IMG/VR virus record: IMGVR_UViG_3300010300_000047
Span: 1 to 34,531 of that record
DNA from: a virus
DNA length: 34,531 nt
Direction: 5' to 3' (one strand)
Below are positions 28,052 to 34,017 of the stretch, piece by piece. The translations under genes were made by a program, and so were the position numbers. Within the stretch, counting starts at the first letter, position 1. Every line of letters starts with the position of its first letter. The notes beneath the pieces are model-generated. The model was not told the origin of the DNA. It saw nothing but the letters and a program-made list of their open reading frames with translations, and did not search any database.

Positions 28052-30001
28052 TTATGACCTCGTTAAACTCCCGTTGGAATAGCTGGATGTATAATAATTT
28101 TTATTGAAGACAACACCTGAATTATCTTCCCCAGAAGATATAGAATCTTTAATCATATTTATTTTACTCTTCTCAAGATTGAAAGAAATATAGAGATCTT
28201 TCAATCCAATAACGTCATTTGATTCTGGGAATGCCTGAATTTCAATAGAATCGTTCTCAAGAACAGTTGAAGTAATGATAATATTGTTAATATTGACTTC
28301 TCCCTTCTCATAATCCACCGTTCCGGCAGATTTTACAAGAATTTCGGGTGCAAATGGATCCTCAGAGTCAGTTTGGATCTCAGTTGCTGGTTTTACGATT
28401 GAAAGAACACCTGTTTTTCCGTCATTATTTGGCGTATCAGTGAAAAATACGGTATCAGTGCTTCCAAGAATCGTAAATCCAGTTGATTTGATGTTATATC
28501 CCTTCTGATTGATATGAAATCTATTGCCAAAACAGATTTCGTACTGTGCAAACTGATTAATCAGTGCTTTCAGGTCTCTTCTAATGATAATTTTCGTGAT
28601 ATTTGATGTAATTGCAGAATCTGTGTTGTCAATAATCTGTAAAAGTTTGGAATATTTGAATCTTCCACCAAATTTGTTCAAATCTACCGATTGTGAGTAA
28701 GAAACAAGTGAAGAATTGACTCTACTCTTCAAATCAGACGCATTTACGACCTTATTAAAGTTATAATAGACCGAAGCGTCAATCTCAACATAGAGAATCT
28801 TGAGATCGACGATCTTTTGGTTGATTCCGGAGACCGAATATTGCTTTAATTTTGATAAAATCTGCTCTTTATCGAAATCTGAGATAAAAGTACCATTTTT
28901 TGGTTTGATACTGATCAAAACATTGCCATATTGTGGTGGTTCAAGCTCTTCTCCACCAACAACGGAGACAGATTCCGCATTTTTGAAGATTTTTGACTTA
29001 ATAATCGTTTCATAATCAGTCGTTGTGACTGCTCTGTTCTGTGCAGAGTACAATCTTGGTGCAAAATAACGAATTGAGTCAAGATTTTCAATTTCTGCGC
29101 CATTATATGAACGATCTATGGTCGTTATGGTGACTGTATTAGTAGGAACGACGATATTATCGTCTGCATCACGCAATGTTCCACCAAAAGCAAAGGTATC
29201 AACACCATTTCCGTCCTTTCCAGACGTTACAATGTAGTTTACCGTTACAATATTGCCATTTTCTAGTGCTTTTCCAAAAATACCGTTACCGAACAATAAC
29301 TGATACCTTTCATCCGCTACCTCTTGAATAAGATATACTAATGAATTGGAATCAATATTGATAATATTCTCTACCAAGGAGTATTGATCACCTAAACCTG
29401 TCTCTGAAGGTTCTCTTACATATGCTCTAAGAGTAGATGTATCTACAAATGAGTTATCGACGATATATTTCTGATCTATTGAGGTATCAACAGTAAATCT
29501 CTTTGTTAGGAACGTTCCTTCCCTGACAATAACATTATCAAACTTCGCAAGACCGTTCACGACTGGTGCCGTAATGGTCTCAGGAGAAGAGAAGACGAAA
29601 GAAGACCCTCTCGTACCACCAGTACAGACAAGACCTGCCTGAAGTGTTACTGTAGGGGTATAAATGGGTGTTCCGTCTTGTAAGGTTGCCTGAGGATCGA
29701 CTCTTACTTCAAAAGAAATCTTTGCACTCGCCGCAGTTCTTGAAGAAGGTACATATCCAATATTTCGTGCAAGAGCAACGACATTCTCCCTAACCGTTGC
29801 AGAATCCAAGAAGGATTCATTCACGACCATATTCGTATTGAATGCCGTGATATACGTATTATATGCTAACGTATCAATCAAAACAGAGAAGTTAGATCCC
29901 TCAAAGTCAAAATCCGTAAAGGTGGAGTTTGCACGAAGGTAATCTTTTATCGATTCTCTTATTTGACCGTAGTCGAGATTGGTGAATTTAGTAAAAGGCA
30001 T
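28052..30001 (-). CDS. 6: Baseplate wedge subunit gp6
   Basis: The 649-residue protein starts MPFTKFTNLDYGQIRESIKD, followed by FEGSNFSVLIDTLAYNTYIT and VALARNIGYVPSSRTAASAK, the diagnostic N-terminal part of T4-like gp6 (660 residues in T4), related to baseplate J proteins. The middle carries YQLLFGNGIFGKALENGNIV and RAVTTTDYETIIKSKIF, also typical of the family. gp6 forms the ring that clamps the wedges together and drives the baseplate change at sheath contraction. The start follows the gp25 stop by a few bases, with an AGAGG Shine-Dalgarno sequence inside gp25. Confidence 0.96.
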   Translation of the reverse strand: MPFTKFTNLDYGQIRESIKDYLRANSTFTDFDFEGSNFSVLIDTLAYNTYITAFNTNMVVNESFLDSATVRENVVALARNIGYVPSSRTAASAKISFEVRVDPQATLQDGTPIYTPTVTLQAGLVCTGGTRGSSFVFSSPETITAPVVNGLAKFDNVIVREGTFLTKRFTVDTSIDQKYIVDNSFVDTSTLRAYVREPSETGLGDQYSLVENIINIDSNSLVYLIQEVADERYQLLFGNGIFGKALENGNIVTVNYIVTSGKDGNGVDTFAFGGTLRDADDNIVVPTNTVTITTIDRSYNGAEIENLDSIRYFAPRLYSAQNRAVTTTDYETIIKSKIFKNAESVSVVGGEELEPPQYGNVLISIKPKNGTFISDFDKEQILSKLKQYSVSGINQKIVDLKILYVEIDASVYYNFNKVVNASDLKSRVNSSLVSYSQSVDLNKFGGRFKYSKLLQIIDNTDSAITSNITKIIIRRDLKALINQFAQYEICFGNRFHINQKGYNIKSTGFTILGSTDTVFFTDTPNNDGKTGVLSIVKPATEIQTDSEDPFAPEILVKSAGTVDYEKGEVNINNIIITSTVLENDSIEIQAFPESNDVIGLKDLYISFNLEKSKINMIKDSISSGEDNSGVVFNKNYYTSSYSNGSLTRS

Positions 30002-30005
30002 TTGT

Positions 30006-30407
30006 TTATCTGGTTGCCTCTAAGATGAAGGTAAACGATTGGGTAGGAACATCTTGTCCAATAATATCGAAAATTACAGTAACCTCAAATTTATTATCAT
30101 CAATGCTTGGTTCTACTTCAACATCAAGATTCTCAACTCTTGGTTCATAATTGAGAATAACTTCCTTGACCTGATCTTCTAATACTGTTGCCGTTGCATA
30201 GTCAACAATTTCAAATAAACTATCACGTACATCTGATCCTAGATTAGGTTGAAAGAATCGTTCTGTTTTGATTGTTTCAACTAAATTACGTACAGACCTT
30301 ATAATAGCATTTCTATTTGTAAGAATAGGTAAATCCTTTGTCACAGGATGTGGTTCAAAGGATAAACTAATATCTTTGAAGGATCTAGATACCCTTGTTA
30401 CTGCCAT
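30006..30407 (-). CDS. 25: Baseplate wedge subunit gp25 (lysozyme-like fold)
   Basis: The 133-residue protein is almost exactly T4 gp25 length (132). It has SFEPHPVTKDLPILTNRNAI, RSVRNLVETIKTERFFQPNL and GSDVRDSLFEIVDYATATVL, the typical GPW/gp25 core, followed by beta strands EVTVIFDII and SFTFILEATR. gp25 joins gp6 and gp53 in the wedge and helps nucleate the contractile sheath. It is the first gene of the late block in this window. Two late-promoter-like elements lie 20-45 bases upstream, and a terminator insulates it from the operon on its right. Confidence 0.96.
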   Translation of the reverse strand: MAVTRVSRSFKDISLSFEPHPVTKDLPILTNRNAIIRSVRNLVETIKTERFFQPNLGSDVRDSLFEIVDYATATVLEDQVKEVILNYEPRVENLDVEVEPSIDDNKFEVTVIFDIIGQDVPTQSFTFILEATR

Positions 30408-30426
30408 TTCCGAGAACTTTTTAGTT

Positions 30427-30451
30427 ATTTAGCACTTACCTCTTATTTATT
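30427..30451 (-). promoter_or_regulatory. Probable late promoter region of gp25
   Basis: On the minus strand AATAAATA (30451-30444) and CTAAATA (30433-30427) lie between the upstream terminator and the gp25 ATG. Both resemble the T4 late element TATAAATA (the first at 7 of 8). Their position after a terminator and before the first late gene favours a promoter here. Which copy is used cannot be told. Confidence 0.5.
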
Positions 30452-30456
30452 GGCAT

Positions 30457-30479
30457 AAAAAAAGTCCCCCGAAGGGGAC
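30457..30479 (-). terminator. Intrinsic terminator with UUCG tetraloop
   Basis: On the minus strand GTCCCC-TTCG-GGGGAC is followed by seven T residues. The cUUCGg loop is the very stable tetraloop common in T4-type terminators. It lies 9 bases after the stop of the 49-codon gene and ends the glycosyltransferase operon before gp25. Confidence 0.9.
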
Positions 30480-30487
30480 CTCTTCAA

Positions 30488-30637
30488 TCATTTATAATCT
30501 CTAACGTGTTCGTTGCCTGGATGACTGTGATGATGGTCATCATGAGTACCTAGAACATATGGATGTCCAAACTCCCAGACAATAACTGAAATAACACCGA
30601 CGAAGACGTAACTAAGGACTTTATCAAATGTTTTCAT
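30488..30637 (-). CDS. Mini membrane protein with His-rich tail (49 aa)
   Basis: The frame begins MKTFDKVLSYVFVGVISVIV. Residues 7-23 form one hydrophobic segment that could span a membrane, preceded by two lysines. The rest (GHPYVLGTHDDHHHSHPGNE) contains seven histidines and several acidic residues, which suggests a metal-binding or pH-sensitive tail; this is inference. The ATG overlaps the stop of the 48-residue gene (ATGA), indicating translational coupling, and the frame ends just before a strong terminator. It is the last gene of the operon. No known family is recognised. Too short for sure proof, but the overlap and amino acid pattern argue for a real gene. Confidence 0.7.
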   Translation of the reverse strand: MKTFDKVLSYVFVGVISVIVWEFGHPYVLGTHDDHHHSHPGNEHVRDYK

Positions 30638-30780
30638 CGTCCCTGCCCCCGATAACGCTTCTGCTTACCATTACGTGAGGTCGCAGCACACTTGGTGTGC
30701 TGTCCTGATCCTTGCCGAGTTTTTTTGGGTTTCCCCGGCATGAAACTATCTTTTACAATTCCAACTTTAGATCGTGCCAT
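30634..30780 (-). CDS. Small very basic protein (48 aa)
   Basis: The frame reads MARSKVGIVKDSFMPGKPKK, then TRQGSGQHTKCAATSRNGKQ and KRYRGQGR. Fourteen of 48 residues are Lys or Arg and almost none are acidic, so nucleic acid binding is plausible. I recall similar short proteins with a PGxPKKTRQG core and an RYRGQG end in other marine myoviruses, without a function. It starts two bases after the 53-residue gene ends and its stop overlaps the start of the 49-residue gene. The length and context fit a real operon member. Confidence 0.75.
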   Translation of the reverse strand: MARSKVGIVKDSFMPGKPKKTRQGSGQHTKCAATSRNGKQKRYRGQGR

Positions 30781-30782
30781 AA

Positions 30783-30944
30783 TTAATCTTCAATAATAAC
30801 TTTGTAGGTGATTTGGTCTGGTTTGATGGTTCCGTTATCATAGAACCCTTTGGCGTAATCTTCCATCACATTAAAAAAATCTTCTTCAGAAAGATTACTG
30901 TGTGTAAGGTCGCCGTTTACATAAACATTGTACTTCTCTCTCAT
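30783..30944 (-). CDS. Small conserved hypothetical protein (53 aa)
   Basis: I set the start at the ATG in 30944 (MREKYNVYVNGDLTHSNLSE), which overlaps the stop of the oxygenase gene as ATGA. A longer frame from 30977 would run inside that gene and adds a Cys-rich stretch that looks like shadow. The product continues EDFFNVMEDYAKGFYDNG and ends in a strand, YKVIIED. It looks like a compact beta-alpha-beta fold, and I recall relatives in other cyanophages, without known function. It is the third gene of the operon. Confidence 0.75.
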   Translation of the reverse strand: MREKYNVYVNGDLTHSNLSEEDFFNVMEDYAKGFYDNGTIKPDQITYKVIIED

Positions 30945-31516
30945 TCTGGTGGATCCCATATTACATCGACATGCCATGAAATAATGGTCTTCCGCTCGTG
31001 ACCGAGATTAACTGGTGCGCGGTGGACGACATAAGATGGGAATGTCATTATATCACCCTCCTTGAGTCCTTCAATGACTTTGACCTCCTTTGTCCGCGTA
31101 TCCATAAATTCCGTACACGGAGCGCCCTCAGGAAACTCCAAGTACCATACAGACGTGAAGTTACAATTGTGATGGACGTGCCATCCGTGCATCTGTTGAT
31201 TGTAATAAATCTGATACCAGATCTCAGATACGTCATTCACATCATGAAAACCCATGTCCTCACGAATTACCTTGACCATATGTTTGTTCAAGGGTTTCCG
31301 AATCATATCATAATACGGTAAGTCCTCAAGTTCCGAGGTGTAATCCGTGAAGATGTCCATATAAGGAATATCATATTGATCATAATAATCGTATCTTCGA
31401 TCATTATCCTCCGCATCCTTCAAGATCTTTTCCAATACGAGATCCCGGAGCGCCGCGTGGTCCTCAAAAGGTCTTATAACACAAGGCGCATCATACATGA
31501 ATACCCTCGATGTCAT
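30941..31516 (-). CDS. 2-oxoglutarate/Fe(II)-dependent oxygenase family protein (191 aa)
   Basis: I set the start at the ATG in 31516 (MTSRVFMYDAPCVIRPFEDH), overlapping the stop of the glycosyltransferase gene as TGATG. A GTG 17 codons upstream is less likely. The C-terminal half holds the double-stranded beta-helix signature: GWHVHHNCNFTSVWYLEFPE with metal ligands at H113 and probably H115, a DIMTFPSYVVHRAP segment with the distal H165, and R175 for 2-oxoglutarate. The HxH instead of HxD fits the cyanophage 2OG-FeII_Oxy_5-like group. The substrate is unknown; hydroxylation of a protein or glycan is possible given the glycosyltransferase upstream. Confidence 0.85.
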   Translation of the reverse strand: MTSRVFMYDAPCVIRPFEDHAALRDLVLEKILKDAEDNDRRYDYYDQYDIPYMDIFTDYTSELEDLPYYDMIRKPLNKHMVKVIREDMGFHDVNDVSEIWYQIYYNQQMHGWHVHHNCNFTSVWYLEFPEGAPCTEFMDTRTKEVKVIEGLKEGDIMTFPSYVVHRAPVNLGHERKTIISWHVDVIWDPPE

Positions 31517-32274
31517 CAGATCACCCTTGTCTTTTCGTGACCAACTCTGATACGTGGGTCGCACCAAATTTCAAAGCCCGCCTGAATTGCATCGAGACAG
31601 AAAGATACGTCTTCACCGCACATGTCCTGTACACTGCCAGATTCAAAAACCTGCATCTTTGGTGCAAACCATGGATACTTCATCTCTTCATGTTCAAACA
31701 CTCCGTGCTTGATCAGTACCCATCCAAATCCTGTGTAGTCCACAGTGAATGGCTTACGACGCTTACCAATACTCTCCAGGGTTTCATGGTTCATGACACC
31801 ACCATTACCACGGAAGTCCTCTTCGTCCAACCAGTGGGCAACAGATGTCGTGCGCCCGTCCTCGGTACAGTACCATCCGGCGGCAATGTCCTGATCCATC
31901 AGAACCAACTGATAGAACTTCTCAGTGTTGAATACAATATCACTATCAATCCACAACTGATAATCATACTTCAACTTTCCATCCCAGGGAATCTGATCCG
32001 GTCCACGCAGTACATTCGCTCCCAGACACTTGCATCTTGCAAAGTTGACCATTGAGGAATAATCCTGCGAGATCTGGATGCTTGCTCCGCATTTTACCAG
32101 GTCGAAGCAAAGTTGTACAAAACTTTTGAGAAATGCATAAGATACCCCTCGACCGGGTAAACAGAAAACTACTGCCTTGCCTTTCAGCATCTCTCTGGCA
32201 GCATCGTAATCCCATTCTGGGGCGCTCTCTGATGGTTTGGGTGTCTTTGCCTTTACTGTAAATCCTTTAGCCAT
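31516..32274 (-). CDS. GT-A type glycosyltransferase (252 aa)
   Basis: After a Lys/Pro-rich N-terminus (1-20), the strand KAVVFCLPGRGVSYAFLKSF opens a Rossmann-like GT-A domain. YQLWIDSDIVF places a DxD-type motif at D110-S-D112 for metal and nucleotide-sugar binding. GYxC-like AAGWYCTEDG (131-140), DYTGFGWVLIKHGVF (179-193), the acidic GEDVSFC (220-226) and a C-terminal VGHEK (244-248) fit the catalytic acid and late His of GT-2/Anp1-like enzymes. The enzyme probably transfers a sugar to phage or host material in the cytoplasm; the acceptor is unknown. It is the first gene after a sigma-70 promoter and overlaps the oxygenase gene. Confidence 0.87.
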   Translation of the reverse strand: MAKGFTVKAKTPKPSESAPEWDYDAAREMLKGKAVVFCLPGRGVSYAFLKSFVQLCFDLVKCGASIQISQDYSSMVNFARCKCLGANVLRGPDQIPWDGKLKYDYQLWIDSDIVFNTEKFYQLVLMDQDIAAGWYCTEDGRTTSVAHWLDEEDFRGNGGVMNHETLESIGKRRKPFTVDYTGFGWVLIKHGVFEHEEMKYPWFAPKMQVFESGSVQDMCGEDVSFCLDAIQAGFEIWCDPRIRVGHEKTRVI

Positions 32275-32296
32275 AATAGAAATTGGTTACTTCAGT

Positions 32297-32325
32297 ATCA
32301 TACCGTATTATATATGAAGTGTCAA
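32297..32325 (-). promoter_or_regulatory. Sigma-70 promoter of the glycosyltransferase operon
   Basis: Minus-strand TTGACA (32325-32320), a 17-base spacer and TATGAT (32302-32297) give 11 of 12 matches to the bacterial housekeeping consensus. The predicted start near 32290 leaves a leader of about 16 bases before the ATG at 32274. In T4-like cyanophages such promoters drive early genes. Confidence 0.8.
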
Positions 32326-32334
32326 TCGGTGATG

Positions 32335-32505
32335 CTAATCCACTCCACGGACAATAATGCAGTTGCTCTCTACCTCAATGTTTACTTCTGTGCCCTCATA
32401 CCAACCCTGCTCGTCACATATCCATTGTGGAATGATTACGTAGTACTCCCCCGTCACTGGATCGATCTCTACGGTCGAAAAATTTTCTGCGCGATTTTTT
32501 TCCAT
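32335..32505 (-). CDS. AbrB/SpoVT-like small protein (56 aa)
   Basis: The frame starts MEKNRAENFSTVEIDPVTGE and continues YYVIIPQWICDEQGWYEGTE, then VNIEVESNCIIVRGVD. The order strand, IPxW helix, WYEGTEV turn, strand, strand resembles a single swapped-hairpin AbrB/MazE half, which binds DNA as a dimer. I recall similar 50-60 residue proteins (DPVTGEYYVxIPEW) in several cyanophages. A TATAAT -10 element sits upstream with a short leader, and the gene ends about 10 bases before the next operon's -35 element. It could be a small transcription regulator, though no target is visible. Confidence 0.7.
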   Translation of the reverse strand: MEKNRAENFSTVEIDPVTGEYYVIIPQWICDEQGWYEGTEVNIEVESNCIIVRGVD

Positions 32506-32525
32506 AGATCGTTTTCCGTTCTTGC

Positions 32526-32531
32526 ATTATA
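32526..32531 (-). promoter_or_regulatory. Possible -10 element (TATAAT) for the AbrB-like gene
   Basis: A perfect minus-strand TATAAT lies 20 bases before the ATG at 32505, giving a leader of about 15 bases, like that of the neighbouring glycosyltransferase promoter. No good -35 element is seen at 16-18 bases, so the call is tentative. Confidence 0.4.
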
Positions 32532-32705
32532 TATGACTTTGACGGTTTTTGAGGTGGGGGGCGGATTTTTTTATAGGCGCGTTTTTTAACAGGCGTTCGT
32601 AACACTTTATAGCTTAGGGTAGTTAGGCGTTTTATATACGGGGGGGCATGGGGCGGAAAATATAAAAAATCGCCCCCATATTAACTGCCAAATACTAACA
32701 TTTAA
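32532..32705. other. Non-coding G-run-rich spacer
   Basis: No credible gene was found. The plus strand has long G runs (six near 32555, seven near 32640) alternating with A/T tracts, and a 6-bp inverted repeat, GGGGCG (32650-32655) with CGCCCC (32671-32676), across an A/T-rich loop. TAGGCG-type words recur near 32573, 32593 and 32624. Only the TATAAT just to the left looks like a control element. Confidence 0.5.
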
Positions 32706-32724
32706 GGGGGCAATATCTGCCCCC
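32706..32724 (-). terminator. G/C hairpin after the 93-aa gene
   Basis: GGGGGCA and TGCCCCC make a perfect 7-bp stem with a 5-base loop, 12 bases after the stop. Only a broken T tract follows (TTAAATGTT), so it may act as a weak terminator or an mRNA 3' end stabiliser. Confidence 0.5.
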
Positions 32725-32736
32725 GCTAAGTGTAAC

Positions 32737-33018
32737 TTAAGCGCCCAATTCTCCTAATCTTAGTGCTATCTTATGACACGCAATCCGTCGCCCGTTCAGT
32801 GTAAACGTATGGCGACGATTGCCGTTCTTGATGACTTTAACCGTGCAACCTAGCACTATGTCGTGTGGAGGATTGCCCTCTCCAGCATAACCCTGGCAGT
32901 GCAATTCTGCCTGCCCGATCATACCATCACCGTGCAATCCGCCGCGATTAATAGAATCAATGGCGAACTGCTCAACATCACGAATCCGTTGAAAGTTGGT
33001 ATCGAAAGTAGAAAGCAT
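32737..33018 (-). CDS. Hypothetical protein (93 aa)
   Basis: The product starts MLSTFDTNFQRIRDVEQFAI, followed by DSINRGGLHGDGMIGQAELH, and has a strand-rich second half (HDIVLGCTVKVIKNGNRRHT) ending in FTLNGRRIACHKIALRLGEL. The last part reads like a small beta sheet plus helix with a basic surface. No catalytic motif, signal or membrane segment is visible. No Shine-Dalgarno sequence is seen before the ATG (the bases are ACTTTAGACCC). It is one of three small genes in a row, each with a G/C hairpin behind it. Function unknown. Confidence 0.65.
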   Translation of the reverse strand: MLSTFDTNFQRIRDVEQFAIDSINRGGLHGDGMIGQAELHCQGYAGEGNPPHDIVLGCTVKVIKNGNRRHTFTLNGRRIACHKIALRLGELGA

Positions 33019-33053
33019 GGGTCTAAAGTGTAGGGGAGAAAAATGTTAATTAA

Positions 33054-33071
33054 GGGGGAGGATTCTCCCCC
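33054..33071 (-). terminator. G/C hairpin after the 66-aa gene
   Basis: GGGGGAG and CTCCCCC form a perfect 7-bp stem with a four-base loop, 8 bases after the stop. On the minus strand it is followed by TTAATTAACATTTTT, a delayed T tract. A copy of this downstream segment also follows the next hairpin to the right. Confidence 0.55.
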
Positions 33072-33079
33072 GAAAAATG

Positions 33080-33280
33080 TTACCAAAGCGGTTGCATTCT
33101 CACAACTTCAGGTTTAGTTTCATCAATCCAGATTGACATAATGTGGAACTTAGGATTGAGACGCTTGCATGTTGCTAATGCTTCCTCTCTTGTTGATGCA
33201 ATGTAACTTAGAACATCCATCCTAGAGTAACCATTAGGATAGAAATGTTCGCCGTAAATGTTGAATTTAAGTTCTGACAT
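33080..33280 (-). CDS. Hypothetical protein (66 aa)
   Basis: The product begins MSELKFNIYGEHFYPNGYSR, continues MDVLSYIASTREEALATCKR and ends FHIMSIWIDETKPEVVRMQP-LW. The strand-helix-strand layout with an STREEALATCKRLNP helix resembles small beta-alpha-beta proteins in which a helix packs on a sheet. I do not recognise a family with a known role. The bases before the ATG (TTCCCCACA) show no Shine-Dalgarno sequence. It lies between two small genes of the same build. Confidence 0.65.
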   Translation of the reverse strand: MSELKFNIYGEHFYPNGYSRMDVLSYIASTREEALATCKRLNPKFHIMSIWIDETKPEVVRMQPLW

Positions 33281-33305
33281 TGTGGGGAAGAAAAATGTTG
33301 ATTAA

Positions 33306-33323
33306 GGGGACAGAATTGTCCCC
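33306..33323 (-). terminator. G/C hairpin after the 132-aa gene
   Basis: GGGGACA and TGTCCCC form a perfect 7-bp stem with a four-base loop, 8 bases after the stop. On the minus strand TTAATCAACATTTTT follows, nearly the same as after the hairpin at 33054. Confidence 0.55.
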
Positions 33324-33331
33324 AATTGTGT

Positions 33332-33730
33332 TCACTTGATGATCACGTAATCGGCGCCTTGTTTTTCAGTGCAGCGCCCAGTTCTAACGCCGCGTTCTTT
33401 AATTAAAGAAATTTCAGCGGCAAGCGCCTTGTCAGTGACGCTGACTGTCCGCTTACCCTTGCAGACAGTGACCTTACCCGCCTCACTCTCAAAGGTCGCA
33501 AGGTTGCTTTCGACCATCAGGGAGAGTATCTCGGCGCGGATCTGCGCCAGATACTGTGCGGCATCATCGGCGGCACGCTTGGCGATTTTCGCTTCAGCGA
33601 CGTAGCGGTCAATCCGCACGTCGAAAGACTCTGTGTCGAAAAGCAGATCGCAGATCTGGTCGATGGCATCAACGGTCTGGGTGAGAGACGCGGCGTAGTG
33701 GGCGGCGGCGGTGGTGGTGCTGGTGGTCAT
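33332..33730 (-). CDS. Hypothetical protein, Gp157-like layout (132 aa)
   Basis: The product begins MTTSTTTAAAHYAASLTQTV and has two long helices (about 15-45 and 50-90, AKIAKRAADDAAQYLAQIRA). A strand-rich end follows (FESEAGKVTVCKGKRTVSV, about 98-116), then KALAAEISLIKERGVRTGR. This helical hairpin followed by a beta segment loosely resembles the siphovirus Gp157 group, but the match is weak and the function is open. The DNA is clearly GC-richer than the surrounding genes, with many GCG/GGC codons, which suggests recent transfer. No Shine-Dalgarno sequence is seen (CACACCGAC before the ATG). The upstream 150 bases are highly structured. Confidence 0.65.
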   Translation of the reverse strand: MTTSTTTAAAHYAASLTQTVDAIDQICDLLFDTESFDVRIDRYVAEAKIAKRAADDAAQYLAQIRAEILSLMVESNLATFESEAGKVTVCKGKRTVSVTDKALAAEISLIKERGVRTGRCTEKQGADYVIIK

Positions 33731-33739
33731 GTCGGTGTG

Positions 33740-33867
33740 GTGTGATTAACGACAGGGTTAATCTACACGGCAGGTCAGGATCCCGCAAGGGAACAATGGT
33801 ATCCGTTGATACCAAAATCCAGATCCGTCTGATTAGCGATGCTTATCGCCAAACCGCTTGACGGATC
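33740..33867 (-). ncRNA. Candidate structured 5' leader of the 132-aa gene
   Basis: Four hairpins occur in series. The first is GTGT+GATTAAC with GTTAATC+ACAC (33740-33768, 11 bp with one bulge). The second is TCCC-GCAA-GGGA (33781-33792), whose loop is of GNRA type on the plus strand. The third is TGGTATC with GATACCA (33797-33814). The fourth is GATCCGTC with GACGGATC (33822-33867), enclosing GCGAT-GCTT-ATCGC. Read on the minus strand, this is the leader of the GC-rich gene starting at 33730, and the nearest stem ends 9 bases before its ATG. It could be a riboswitch-like element, a terminator pair or a binding site. The strand is inferred. Confidence 0.45.
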
Positions 33868-33923
33868 GGGCACCAGTGTGGTTAGAAACTAAAAAAAATG
33901 AGTTAGGTTAAAGAATTAGCGAC

Positions 33924-33987
33924 AATTACGATTACACCTAACACAAACACAAGAATAAATTACGATTACACCTAACACAAACACAAG
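33924..33987. repeat. Tandem pair of an exact 30-bp direct repeat
   Basis: Positions 33924-33953 and 33958-33987 are identical over 30 bases (AATTACGATTACACC at the start, AACACAAACACAAG at the end), with a 4-base gap and a 34-base period. The CA-rich strand is on the plus side. Two copies only; function unknown. Confidence 0.9.
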
Positions 33988-34017
33988 CAACGATTGTGAT
34001 AACAATTAAGGAATTGT

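Noticed and set aside
31510-32055. Plus-strand frame of 181 codons opposite the glycosyltransferase
   Set aside because: The minus-strand frame carries the DxD and GEDVSF motifs and sits in an operon; the plus-strand product shows no family features.
32414-32605. Basic 63-codon minus-strand frame overlapping the AbrB-like gene
   Set aside because: It needs a TTG start, is Lys/Arg-rich only because of base runs, and overlaps a better-supported frame.
32650-32676. Terminator from GGGGCG/CGCCCC
   Set aside because: The loop is 15 bases and no T tract follows the stem on either strand.
33781-33867. tRNA gene
   Set aside because: The hairpins do not form a cloverleaf; there is no T-loop sequence and no seven-base acceptor pairing.
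33924-33987. CRISPR-like direct repeats
   Set aside because: Only two copies with a 4-base gap; no spacer-sized unique sequence and no cas genes.
33993-34006. lac-operator-like ATTGTGATAACAAT
   Set aside because: The arms are only five bases and no LacI-type regulator is present; similarity is probably chance in AT-rich DNA.
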